DNA of 23,566 nt from DATGIQ01 sp035295665. GTDB lineage: Bacteria; Planctomycetota; Planctomycetia; Gemmatales; Gemmataceae. The position numbers and the translations under genes are program-made. The stretch lies in assembly GCA_035295665.1 (NCBI GenBank), contig DATGIQ010000229.1, positions 1-23,566 on the forward strand, read 5' to 3'. The notes under the pieces were generated by a model. The model was given only the letters and a program-made list of their open reading frames with translations, did no database searches and was not told where the DNA came from. The first letter of the stretch is position 1; the number at the start of each line of letters is the position of its first letter. Of this stretch, positions 9,296 through 15,926 are shown piece by piece.

Positions 9296-9677
9296 CTCTG
9301 CCCAGGATTTCACGACTGGCTCATCACGCGCTCACCACGCGCTGACGACTCGTTCCCAAACTCCGTTTGGGAACGAGTCTCCGCGAAACGCTGTTTCGCA
9401 TCACCGCGGCGCGAAGGAGCGTTTCGCCCCGCTGGCGTTCCCTAACGGAGTTTGGGAACCAGAACTTCGGAATTGAGAACGAGGAAAAAGCGCTAATTCT
9501 CGTCCCCAACTGTAAGTTTTCAATTCCTAATTTTCAATTTGTGATGCCGAAGCCTCTCCTACCGCATTCTCATCTTCTTATAATCTCTCAGGTGACAAAA
9601 TGGCTCTCCTCGCCAAGCCTAGTGGGTCCGAGCCTACCCCGATGTAACGAAACTTGGAACTGCACTGGAGGAAGGGA
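9296..9677. other. Intergenic stretch with composite palindrome and AT-rich leader
   Basis: 382 bp between two plus-strand genes. The left part carries the 110-bp palindromic element at 9351-9460. The right part, roughly 9480-9600, is AT-rich compared with the surroundings and probably holds the promoter of the propeller gene. No supported coding region is present; ORFs over the palindrome encode only the repeat. Confidence 0.6.
9351..9460. repeat. 110-bp composite palindromic repeat (MITE/REP-like)
   Basis: The two halves are inverted copies of each other around CCGCGG at 9404-9409. The outer units (9351-9375 and 9436-9460) match in inverted orientation at about 23 of 25 bases; the inner units (9383-9399 and 9411-9427) at about 15 of 17. 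The outer left unit is also a perfect hairpin on its own: with two flanking bases each side it gives a 15-bp stem at 9347-9361 and 9365-9379 with a 3-base loop. The inner left unit is a 7-bp stem with a 3-base loop. Units of this type (GTTCCCAAAC/GTTTGGGAAC) recur in planctomycete genomes as far as I recall. No transposase is present; it may also act as a transcript-end structure. Confidence 0.75.
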
Positions 9678-10601
9678 ATGATGCGACGATCGGTCCTAGT
9701 AACCACCGCGGTCACATTGAGCATGCTTGCTGGGTTCACGAACCGGGCGGGCGCCGATGTCATCCTCACCGGCTATATAGAAAGTTCGATCCTCCGCTTC
9801 GCCGAGGATGGCACGCCGTTGCAGCCGATCGTTCCTCCCGGCGGAACCTATGGCGTACTCGGACCGGCTGGAATCACGTTCAGTCCAGACGGCAGCACGC
9901 TCTATGTCAGCAACCAGGCTTCAGCGTTGGTCCCCGGGGCACCGGATTCCATTGTGCAAGTCGACGCCACCACCGGGAATGTCATGCCGTTCATCACGCT
10001 GCCCAGCGGCTACCTGCCGGCCGGTCTGCGTTTTGGACCGGACGGGTACCTCTACGTGAGCCACAACGGCGGGCAGGCCGCTCCAATGGGCTCCGGATCG
10101 GTCGATCGTTACGATCCCACCACCGGCGCGTACATCGACTCGGTCGTGACGAACATCACGCAGCCGACAGGCCTGGTGTTTGACTCGGCTGGCAACCTGT
10201 ACGTGAGCTGCTATGGGGATTCCACCGTTGTCCAGTTCGACGGCACCAACGTGAACATTTTTGTCGCCGCCGGCAGCGGCGGCTTGTACAGTCCCAGCGG
10301 ACTCCAGTTCGGACCGGATGGCAACCTGTATGTTGTCGATCTCCTTCTCGGTGCCGTCCGCCGTTATGACCCGACCGGGGCTTCCATCGATGATTTCATC
10401 CCCGCCGGCGGAAAACTGGACGGTCAATTTCCGTCGGACTTGCTGTTCGATCGCAGTGGCCAACTGTTGGTGGCCAATTTGGGAGGCAGCTTCAGCGATC
10501 CGGAGGGTACGATCAAGGCCTTCGACGGGACCACGGGAGCATATGTGGACGATTTCGCAACCGGCATCTTCCTGGCGTCCCAGCTGTTGCTGACACCGTA
10601 A
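9678..10601 (+). CDS. Secreted NHL/SMP-30-type beta-propeller protein
   Basis: A 307-residue protein with a signal peptide (about residues 1-26, ending AGA) followed by repeated propeller blades of the form GLxFGPDGxLYV (for example GITFSPDGSTLYVSN, GLRFGPDGYLYVSH, GLQFGPDGNLYVVD). This is the NHL/virginiamycin-B-lyase-like or SMP-30-like superfamily, but no lyase or lactonase residues can be assigned, so the role is open. The start is the first of two adjacent ATGs (9678, 9681), served by GGAGG at 9667-9671. The C-terminus ends shortly after the last blade without a PEP-CTERM or other sorting tail. A strong hairpin follows 20 bp after the stop. Confidence 0.8.
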   Translation: MMRRSVLVTTAVTLSMLAGFTNRAGADVILTGYIESSILRFAEDGTPLQPIVPPGGTYGVLGPAGITFSPDGSTLYVSNQASALVPGAPDSIVQVDATTGNVMPFITLPSGYLPAGLRFGPDGYLYVSHNGGQAAPMGSGSVDRYDPTTGAYIDSVVTNITQPTGLVFDSAGNLYVSCYGDSTVVQFDGTNVNIFVAAGSGGLYSPSGLQFGPDGNLYVVDLLLGAVRRYDPTGASIDDFIPAGGKLDGQFPSDLLFDRSGQLLVANLGGSFSDPEGTIKAFDGTTGAYVDDFATGIFLASQLLLTP

Positions 10602-10620
10602 CGATATGGGTTGCTGCTGA

Positions 10621-10668
10621 TTTGGCGGCGGTTCGTGGAACCGCGCGGTTCTACGAACCGCCGCCAAA
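10621..10668. terminator. Bidirectional terminator-like 48-nt palindrome (copy A)
   Basis: A 16-bp perfect stem (10621-10636 with 10653-10668), a G/T position, then an inner 6-bp stem around the ACCGCGCGGT core at 10640-10649. It fills the gap between two convergent genes (stops at 10601 and 10680). A related palindrome sits between the convergent genes at 15870-15911; a 52-nt ungapped alignment of the two gives 43 identities. Confidence 0.75.
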
Positions 10669-10679
10669 CCGACCGTCTA

Positions 10680-11696
10680 TCAAAAATCGTTGATTGCTTC
10701 CCCGCCCGCTCGTGTGGCGAGGGCCCGCCAGACCGTCAGGTCAATGGCATCGGCGACGAATCGCACGGAACCGTCGCACAGGGCGAGGTTGACCCCGCCA
10801 TTGTGCCGGCTGCGGGCAGCACGCCAGCCCATGGCGGTATAGCGCGTCGCACCAGGCCGGACATCAAAGGTAACGCAGTCCACCTGGGGCGCGTTCGGCG
10901 AATAGTAATGGTTATACGATGCGCAGCGGATCTCGCCGCTGGCCCACATGAAGCCACGCAGCCGTTCGACGTTCCACATGGTCGCCGAAGCACAGGCATT
11001 GTCGCTGAGCGGCCGGCCACTGAGATAGGCGTAGACGGTCGCCAGCGGCGCCGGCGGCAGACCAGAGGCCGACTCAGTCCCCTCTCCCAAAGTGCTCTCC
11101 GAGATCATCGCCGTATTGCTGGTGCCGTCGGCCAGATCGGCGATGCGCATGGTCCGCTTGGCGATGAAGGCTCCGTCGGCGTCCCAGGGGGAACCGCCGT
11201 TCATGCCGGTGCCATTGCAGAAAGCGTAGTTGGTCGGCCCCAGGACTGGAACACCGTAGGCCGGACCCAGGGTCACCGGCTGCATCCTATCGCTGGGACA
11301 CAGGAACAACGGCACCGTCCGCTGCACGGCAGACTGGTTTGGCTGCGTGATGTTGAAGGGAATCGTGGATTCGTAGGTTTGCAGACTCAGGTCCATCTGA
11401 TTGTAGATGGGGGTCTGTTCGAGGAACGGGTTCAACTCGGCCAAGGGGCTCCAGCTGGCGAAGTAGGCGATGGGCATACCGTCCCCCTTGAAGGCCGGCG
11501 GGAAGCGGTCGTGCACCGAGACGTAGTGGTGCATCGCCAACGCGATCTGCTTGAGATTGTTTTGACAGCGGATGCGTGCCGCGGCTTCCCGCACCTTTTG
11601 CACGGCTGGCAAGAGTAAACCGATCAGGACGCCGATGATGGCGATCACCACCAAGAGTTCGATCAGCGTAAAGCCACGCCTTCCTTGCTCGAGCAT
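10680..11696 (-). CDS. DUF1559 protein with type IV pilin-like N-terminus
   Basis: A 338-residue pseudopilin-type protein. The N-terminus has a short basic leader ending at Gly8, then Phe9-Thr-Leu-Ile-Glu13 and a long hydrophobic helix, the classic prepilin peptidase substrate. The body matches DUF1559, a large planctomycete family, and the C-terminus carries the H-X9-DG motif (His298, Asp308-Gly309). It should be inserted in the membrane, processed, and possibly assembled by a type II secretion/type IV pilus-like machine. The ATG at 11696 places the cleavage site correctly; an in-frame upstream extension to 11756 would bury it. It is divergent from the PilT gene with only 30 bp between start codons. 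Confidence 0.93.
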   Translation of the reverse strand: MLEQGRRGFTLIELLVVIAIIGVLIGLLLPAVQKVREAAARIRCQNNLKQIALAMHHYVSVHDRFPPAFKGDGMPIAYFASWSPLAELNPFLEQTPIYNQMDLSLQTYESTIPFNITQPNQSAVQRTVPLFLCPSDRMQPVTLGPAYGVPVLGPTNYAFCNGTGMNGGSPWDADGAFIAKRTMRIADLADGTSNTAMISESTLGEGTESASGLPPAPLATVYAYLSGRPLSDNACASATMWNVERLRGFMWASGEIRCASYNHYYSPNAPQVDCVTFDVRPGATRYTAMGWRAARSRHNGGVNLALCDGSVRFVADAIDLTVWRALATRAGGEAINDF

Positions 11697-11726
11697 AGTT
11701 GTCAGTTTACCAAAAGGGAAACAAAC

Positions 11727-12824
11727 ATGAACCAAATAAATCGCGATGTCTCCCATGTACCCGAAACGCTGCGCGGCTGGCTAAGCCGGGCCGTCGAAGA
11801 CGGGGCTTCCGACTTGCACCTGATCGCCGGTTATCCACCGGTGCTGCGCCTGCATGGGGACCTGGTCGAGCTTCCCGAACCGCCCCTGGAAGGGGAAAAG
11901 CTGCAAGCCTTGCTCGATGCCCTTTCCCCTTCCGAGGCGTTTGCCCGGCTCCAATCGCAAAGGAACATCGACTTTTCATTCGATTGGACGGTGGACGGCC
12001 GGGTTAGCCGTTTCCGGGCCAATCTGTTCCACGCGGGACGGCAGCTTGGGGCCTGCCTGCGCGTTGTGCCGAGCACGATCCCGGACTTTGAGTGGGCGGG
12101 GTTTCCGAACGCCCTGGCCCAGAAGTTGGCTTTTGTGCGCGATGGGTTGGTGATCGTGACCGGCGCCACTGGCTCGGGGAAGACCACGACGCTGGCTATG
12201 ATCGTCAATCTGCTGAATCAGGCGGGCGGATACCGGATCATCACGGTGGAAGAGCCGGTGGAATATGTCTTCCCCAAAGCCGCCAATTCGGTGGTGACGC
12301 AGCGCGAAGTGGGGGCAGACGTGTTGAGCTTTGCGGATGGTCTCAAGTACGGCTTGCGGCAAGACCCGGACGTGATCCTCGTGGGAGAGATCCGCGATCG
12401 CGAAACCGCCCAGATGGCGCTCAGTGCGGCGGAAACGGGCCATCTGGTGTTTACCAGCCTGCATACCCGCGATGCCAAGGGGGCGATCACGCGCTATGCC
12501 GACCTGTTTCCGCAGGACGTGCAGCGGGATATCCGCGCCCAGCTGGCGATGAGCCTACGCGCAATTGTGAGCCAGCGGCTTCTCCCGGCTCTCGAAAAGG
12601 GAGCGAAACGTCATCTGGCACTCGAGGTGTTGTGGAACACATATCCGATTGCCAGCGGCATCCGCACCGGCAAGCTGGAGAGCCTCGATAACTACCTCCT
12701 CACCTGCCGCGATGACGGCATGATCAGCTTCGACGAATCGATTCGCCAGCTCCTACGGGCGAAAAAAATCAGCCGGGAGGTCGCCGAGCAAAATGTGCGT
12801 GATGCAACACTATTGAATCGCTAA
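11727..12824 (+). CDS. pilT: PilT-type twitching/retraction ATPase
   Basis: A 365-residue secretion ATPase of the PilT branch. Walker A is GATGSGKT at 146-153, the Asp box ITVEEPVEY at 172-180, Walker B DPDVILVGEIRD at 213-224 with catalytic Glu221, and the His box ETGHLVFTSLHTRDA at 236-250. A C-terminal SIRQLLRAKKIS stretch corresponds to the AIRNLIREGK signature of PilT, which separates it from PilB/GspE assembly ATPases. It should be a cytoplasmic hexamer powering pilus retraction. The ATG at 11727 has a modest AAGGGA upstream. No pilB, pilC or pilM gene lies in the window; the neighbour is a DUF1559 pseudopilin. Confidence 0.9.
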   Translation: MNQINRDVSHVPETLRGWLSRAVEDGASDLHLIAGYPPVLRLHGDLVELPEPPLEGEKLQALLDALSPSEAFARLQSQRNIDFSFDWTVDGRVSRFRANLFHAGRQLGACLRVVPSTIPDFEWAGFPNALAQKLAFVRDGLVIVTGATGSGKTTTLAMIVNLLNQAGGYRIITVEEPVEYVFPKAANSVVTQREVGADVLSFADGLKYGLRQDPDVILVGEIRDRETAQMALSAAETGHLVFTSLHTRDAKGAITRYADLFPQDVQRDIRAQLAMSLRAIVSQRLLPALEKGAKRHLALEVLWNTYPIASGIRTGKLESLDNYLLTCRDDGMISFDESIRQLLRAKKISREVAEQNVRDATLLNR

Positions 12825-12861
12825 GGCCGCCCTGCGGATCCTTGCCGGCGCATGCGGAGCC

Positions 12862-12886
12862 CCTTTCGGCGTTCGGCCCGAAAAGG
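12862..12886. terminator. Possible terminator hairpin after pilT
   Basis: CCTTTCGG at 12862-12869 pairs with CCGAAAAGG at 12878-12886 allowing one bulged A, 38 bp after the pilT stop. No T-run follows, so termination is only suggested. Confidence 0.3.
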
Positions 12887-12926
12887 AATTCTCGGCGAGC
12901 CAATACAACCGGGACGAAACATGCTT

Positions 12927-12961
12927 AAAAGGATGGGCTTTAGCGCAAATTGAGCTTGCGA
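12927..12961 (+). repeat. Imperfect direct repeat, copy 1
   Basis: 35 nt matching 13400-13434 at about 27 positions, sharing GATGGG, CAAAT and GCTTG blocks in the same order and spacing. It flanks the left side of a 0.5-kb segment with two doubtful small ORFs. Confidence 0.5.
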
Positions 12962-12991
12962 CGTGGTGCCTCGATCGGCTACGTTTTCGGT

Positions 12992-13252
12992 ATGAGACTT
13001 CGAACGATTCGCCTTTTGCAAGTGTTCCGGGGAAGACGGGCACGGCAACGGGGGCGAAGCCCTCCGACCCCTGGCACAGTGCCTGTCTTCGGCAACTTCC
13101 ATCTCCTCTGTCCGATCTGCACCTTCCCCTTAGAGCTCCGGTTTGGTCCCCACGGTTTACGGTATTACTGTGCTTGCGCACCAGGCCAGGCCAACGAGCG
13201 CGGTCGTTGCGCCGCCTTCTGTTCAACCCAGAAAGGAGAATTGCGGCCTTGA
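12992..13252 (+). CDS. Doubtful small ORF with zinc-ribbon-like cysteines
   Basis: An 86-residue reading from ATG 12992 whose second half contains CPIC, then CAC, then CAAFC, a pattern that could bind zinc, in a context (LLCPICTFPLELRFGPHG) resembling small zinc ribbons. Against it: no ribosome binding site precedes the ATG, the first 30 residues are arginine-rich and low in information, and an inverted repeat (13032-13090) runs through it. An internal GTG at 13079 would give a 57-residue protein holding only the cysteine part. I recognise no family. It may be a gene remnant. Confidence 0.25.
   Translation: MRLRTIRLLQVFRGRRARQRGRSPPTPGTVPVFGNFHLLCPICTFPLELRFGPHGLRYYCACAPGQANERGRCAAFCSTQKGELRP
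13032..13090. repeat. Inverted repeat with 35-nt loop
   Basis: GAAGACGGGCAC at 13032-13043 faces GTGCCTGTCTTC at 13079-13090, pairing 11 of 12 positions (the exception is a G-T wobble). Each arm is followed by GGCAAC on the plus strand. Confidence 0.5.
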
Positions 13253-13399
13253 CGAAGCCTTATTTGTCCATCAGTGGGCCGCTGGCGGCAACGGGGCGAG
13301 CGGCGCCTCGGCCGCCGTGGCACTGGTTCCCCATCTCGTCCGGTGTTGCTCACTCAGCGCAAGAGCCCGAAAAAGCCCTTCGACAAGGGGGCACACTCA

Positions 13400-13434
13400 A
13401 AAAAGATGGGATATAGTTCAAATAGGGCTTGTGA
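13400..13434 (+). repeat. Imperfect direct repeat, copy 2
   Basis: Partner of 12927-12961, 473 bp further on. It overlaps a hairpin formed by GGCTTGTGAGC (13426-13436) and GCTCGCAAGCC (13448-13458), which pairs at 10 of 11 positions plus a G-T wobble; copy 1 does not form the same hairpin. Confidence 0.5.
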
Positions 13435-13533
13435 GCCGGTGGTTCAAGCTCGCAAGCCTTCTTCTCCTCTTCCCGGTCAATGCCTGCCTTCGGGTACGCC
13501 GGGTCCAATCCCCATCGGGTTGATGATTTCCGT

Positions 13534-13561
13534 GCTCGTCCGGCTCGCCCACCGGACGAGC
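13534..13561. repeat. 10-bp perfect hairpin
   Basis: GCTCGTCCGG (13534-13543) pairs perfectly with CCGGACGAGC (13552-13561) across an 8-base loop. CGGCTCG (13541-13547) and CGAGCCG (13557-13563) offer an alternative, mutually exclusive stem. It could be a transcript-end or attenuator-like structure 650 bp before nitrile hydratase; no function is shown. Confidence 0.5.
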
Positions 13562-13697
13562 CGCTCTACCCCGCATTGATGGTCCGGGCGTCGGGATCAC
13601 GTTCCCCTTACACTCCGTGGAGCCGGGCGCGGGACTACCCCCAGCATCAAGCAATAGATGGTTCCCCGGCTCGACATCGGAGGATGGAGCTTCGCCC

Positions 13698-14081
13698 ATG
13701 AAAAAGGCTCCGTATCACCGCACCTACCGGCGGGCTCGCCCCGGTAGCCGGGCTAACCCTGCCTGCCACCTGACCGATCAAGGAGCCGATCCCCGTCCCA
13801 TCGACCCGGCCTGGTGCATCTTCCATGCTTGGCGAGTGATCTATTACAGTGCCCGGCATGCGGCGGGGTTGCCAATCTGGTCCGGTGTGGAAGACTTTGA
13901 GTTTGTCATGATTGAGGTGCTCTGTAGGCTGAGTCGCGGTTTCAAGCCCATCCCGCCCGTGAGTTCTCGGAGGGTTGCCATGTCCCACGAGCAAACGGAT
14001 GGCCGCGAAGACCGCATTTACCAGGCGTCTTGTCGGGTGTTTCGCGCGCCGGTCTTCAAGCAGCGCGATACCGACGACTGA
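13698..14081 (+). CDS. Hypothetical protein upstream of nitrile hydratase
   Basis: A 127-residue ORF, basic at the N-terminus (KKAPYHRTYRRARPGSR), with a plausible folded core rich in aromatic residues (WCIFHAWRVIYYSARHAAG, then VEDFEFVMIEVLCRLSR). GGAG at 13686-13689 lies eight bases before the ATG. I recognise no family and see no signal peptide or membrane helix. It is on the same strand as the nitrile hydratase genes, ending 107 bp before the alpha subunit start, so it could belong to the same transcript. It sits at the edge of a repeat-rich stretch and might be a remnant. Confidence 0.4.
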   Translation: MKKAPYHRTYRRARPGSRANPACHLTDQGADPRPIDPAWCIFHAWRVIYYSARHAAGLPIWSGVEDFEFVMIEVLCRLSRGFKPIPPVSSRRVAMSHEQTDGREDRIYQASCRVFRAPVFKQRDTDD

Positions 14082-14177
14082 TGGTGAAGTTTGGAATCAT
14101 GCATGGAAGACCGAGCACGCGGTACGGATTCCTGCCTCTTGCCTGCCGGCGGACGCTTGTCTACACTGCTCCGCAGA

Positions 14178-14183
14178 AGGAGG
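14178..14183 (+). promoter_or_regulatory. Ribosome binding site deciding a TTG start
   Basis: AGGAGG, a near-perfect Shine-Dalgarno, five bases before TTG 14189. It decides the start of the nitrile hydratase alpha subunit, which otherwise would be read from further upstream without support. Confidence 0.8.
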
Positions 14184-14188
14184 CCGTC

Positions 14189-14839
14189 TTGAGCGGACAT
14201 CATTCCCCGCACTCTCACGACCACACCGAACCGCCTTCCGATTTGGTGTTGCGCGTCCAAGCTCTCGAATCGCTCCTGATCGAGAAGGGCCTGGTTGATC
14301 CAGCAACTCTCGACGGGCTTATTGATGCCTACGAAACCAAGATTGGACCGCGCAATGGGGCCCACGTCGTGGCCCGCGCCTGGAGCGACCCGGCCTTCAA
14401 GAAAGCGCTCTTGGAGGACGCAACCGGAACCATCGCCACCTTGGGTTACGCTGGCCGACAGGGTGAACATATGAAAGTGGTGGAGAACTCCGCCACGGTC
14501 CATAACCTCGTCGTCTGCACGCTGTGTTCATGTTATCCCTGGCCAGTGCTGGGGCTGCCGCCGGTTTGGTACAAATCGGCCGCCTACCGTGCCCGTGCGG
14601 TCGCCGATCCGCGGGGCGTGCTGAAGGAATTCGGGACTGACTTGAGCGAAGACGTGGAGATCCGGGTCTGGGATTCCACCTCGGAAATGCGGTATCTGGT
14701 CTTGCCGGAACGTCCTGCTGGGACCGAAAGCTGGAGCGAGGAACAACTGGCCCGGCTCGTGACCCGAAACTCCATGATTGGCGTCGAAAAAGCTCGTTCG
14801 CCCCACACGTTGGAGAACGCCGATGAACGGCGCGCATGA
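14189..14839 (+). CDS. nthA: Nitrile hydratase alpha subunit, cobalt type
   Basis: A 216-residue catalytic subunit of nitrile hydratase, which hydrates nitriles to amides in the cytoplasm. The metal-binding claw is Cys110-Thr111-Leu112-Cys113-Ser114-Cys115 followed by YPWPVLGLPP. Thr in the second position is the mark of cobalt-type enzymes (iron enzymes have Ser); Cys113 and Cys115 would be the oxidised ligands. The histidine-rich N-terminus (SGHHSPHSHDH) is usual for the family. Start is TTG with an AGGAGG five bases upstream, giving the usual family length of about 200-215. The stop overlaps the beta subunit start by 17 bp, indicating translational coupling. Confidence 0.96.
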   Translation: MSGHHSPHSHDHTEPPSDLVLRVQALESLLIEKGLVDPATLDGLIDAYETKIGPRNGAHVVARAWSDPAFKKALLEDATGTIATLGYAGRQGEHMKVVENSATVHNLVVCTLCSCYPWPVLGLPPVWYKSAAYRARAVADPRGVLKEFGTDLSEDVEIRVWDSTSEMRYLVLPERPAGTESWSEEQLARLVTRNSMIGVEKARSPHTLENADERRA

Positions 14840-15494
14840 TCTGGGCGGCATGCATGGTTTCGGCCCAATCAACGCCGAGCCCGAAGCTCAGGAACCGGTT
14901 TTTCATGCCGATTGGGAACGGCGCGTGTTTGGCCTGGCTTTGGCCGCCCGGGCCCTGGGCAAATGGAATGGCGACATGTTCCGTTTTGCACGCGAACGCC
15001 AACATCCCGCCGATTATCTGCGGCATACCTATTACGAGAGCTGGCTGGCGGGTCTGGAAACGCTGCTGGTGGAAACGGGCCTCGTGTCGGCCGACGAGCT
15101 GGCGTGCGGTCAGGCAGCTGGCCCGGCCAGCGCGGAGGACCGGCAGCACGTCCTCCCAGCAGCGGCAGTTGCCCCCATGTTGCGCCGGGGTGCCCCAGCG
15201 ACCATGCCGGCTGAGGCGCCGCCACGGTTTCGGCCCGGCGAGCGAGTTCGCGCTCGGAACCGACATCCGCTCGGCCACACCCGTGAGCCCCGCTTTGTGC
15301 GGGGCCGGGTTGGCGTGATCCAGGAATACCACGGCTCCCATCTTTTCCCGGACCTCAGCGCCCTGGGAGTCCGGGTCGGCCGGCATCTTTACAGCGTGCG
15401 GTTCGAGGCAGCGGAGCTGTGGAGCGAGAACGCCAACCGCAACAGCGCGGTCTACGTCGATTTGTGGGAGGAGTATCTGGAGACCGTCGGATGA
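14823..15494 (+). CDS. nthB: Nitrile hydratase beta subunit
   Basis: A 223-residue partner of the alpha subunit. It begins with the family hallmark MNGAHDLGGMHGFGP, continues with the helical WNGDMFRFARERQ...YYESWLAGLETLLVE region, and ends in the SH3-like barrel marked by GHTREPRFVRGRVGVI and a HLFPD segment. The arginines known to hydrogen-bond the oxidised cysteines of alpha appear to be kept (in MFRFARER and in the RARNRHPLGHTR region), though exact equivalence needs an alignment. ATG 14823 has GGAGA at 14812-14816 and overlaps nthA by 17 bp; its stop overlaps the next gene as ATGA. Length is typical. Confidence 0.95.
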   Translation: MNGAHDLGGMHGFGPINAEPEAQEPVFHADWERRVFGLALAARALGKWNGDMFRFARERQHPADYLRHTYYESWLAGLETLLVETGLVSADELACGQAAGPASAEDRQHVLPAAAVAPMLRRGAPATMPAEAPPRFRPGERVRARNRHPLGHTREPRFVRGRVGVIQEYHGSHLFPDLSALGVRVGRHLYSVRFEAAELWSENANRNSAVYVDLWEEYLETVG

Positions 15495-15871
15495 GCAATT
15501 CCCCAGTGGCCATCGAGGATTATCCAGCCATGCCGCGCGATGCCGAGGGCCCGGTTTTCAACGAACCGTGGCAGGCCCGCGCTTTCGCTCTGGCGGTACG
15601 TCTGTCGGAAGCGGGCTGGTTCTCAACAAGGGAGTGGACCGCATTCCTGAGCCAAGAGATCCACTCGGCATCCGCGCCATGCAGCCGGGATCTCCATTCC
15701 CAGTACTATCATCACTGGCTCAGCGCTTTGGAACGGCTCTGTATTGAAAAGAGGCTAGTGACCGCCGCGGATATGCGCCGCCGCAAGGAGGAATGGCGGC
15801 AAGCTTATCTCCACACCCCCCACGGCCAACCCATCGAATTGTCGGCGGGAGCGTCAGACTCGCTCGTTTAG
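15491..15871 (+). CDS. Nitrile hydratase accessory protein (cobalt-loading activator)
   Basis: A 126-residue protein of the nitrile hydratase accessory family (P14K/NhlE-like), homologous to the N-terminal half of the beta subunit. Family-typical stretches are FNEPWQARAFALAVRLSEAGWF, REWTAFLSQEI and YYHHWLSALERLCIEKRLV. Relatives escort alpha and swap in the cobalt-bearing form. The ATG overlaps the beta stop as ATGA, with GGAGA at 15479-15483, so it is the third gene of a tightly coupled operon. The order alpha-beta-activator matches some Pseudomonas cobalt operons rather than the beta-alpha-activator order of Rhodococcus J1. The stop codon touches the terminator palindrome. Confidence 0.9.
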   Translation: MSNSPVAIEDYPAMPRDAEGPVFNEPWQARAFALAVRLSEAGWFSTREWTAFLSQEIHSASAPCSRDLHSQYYHHWLSALERLCIEKRLVTAADMRRRKEEWRQAYLHTPHGQPIELSAGASDSLV

Positions 15872-15911
15872 CGTCGGTTCGAAGCACCGCGCGGTTCTTC
15901 GAACCGACGCT
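15870..15911. terminator. Bidirectional terminator-like palindrome (copy B)
   Basis: A 14-bp perfect stem (15870-15883 with 15898-15911) around the ACCGCGCGGT core at 15886-15895. It begins inside the stop codon of the nitrile hydratase activator and lies before the convergent oxidoreductase stop at 15927. It is a relative of the palindrome at 10621-10668, with stem differences that keep pairing. Confidence 0.75.
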
Positions 15912-15926
15912 CAACCGATCGCTTGG

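Larger units (their letters stand above)
12825..13697. other. Gene-poor, repeat-bearing stretch upstream of the nitrile hydratase region
   Basis: About 870 bp without a convincing gene. It contains a possible pilT terminator hairpin (12862-12886), two imperfect direct repeats (12927-12961, 13400-13434), a long-loop inverted repeat (13032-13090), hairpins at 13426-13458 and 13534-13561, and one doubtful zinc-ribbon-like ORF (12992-13252). No tRNA, transposase or CRISPR repeat was recognised. Confidence 0.5.

Noticed and set aside
9324..9509. 61-codon minus-strand ORF
   Set aside because: It translates the 110-bp palindromic repeat; such readings recur wherever the repeat occurs and are not genes.
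13249..13416. 55-codon ORF from TTG with AGGAG at 13234-13238
   Set aside because: Spacing of ten bases, proline/alanine-rich composition and no resemblance to a family; mentioned only as part of the repeat-bracketed segment.
12825..14188. Group II intron, tRNA or CRISPR in the gene-poor stretch
   Set aside because: No domain V signature, no cloverleaf with a proper T-loop, no regularly spaced repeats, no reverse transcriptase.
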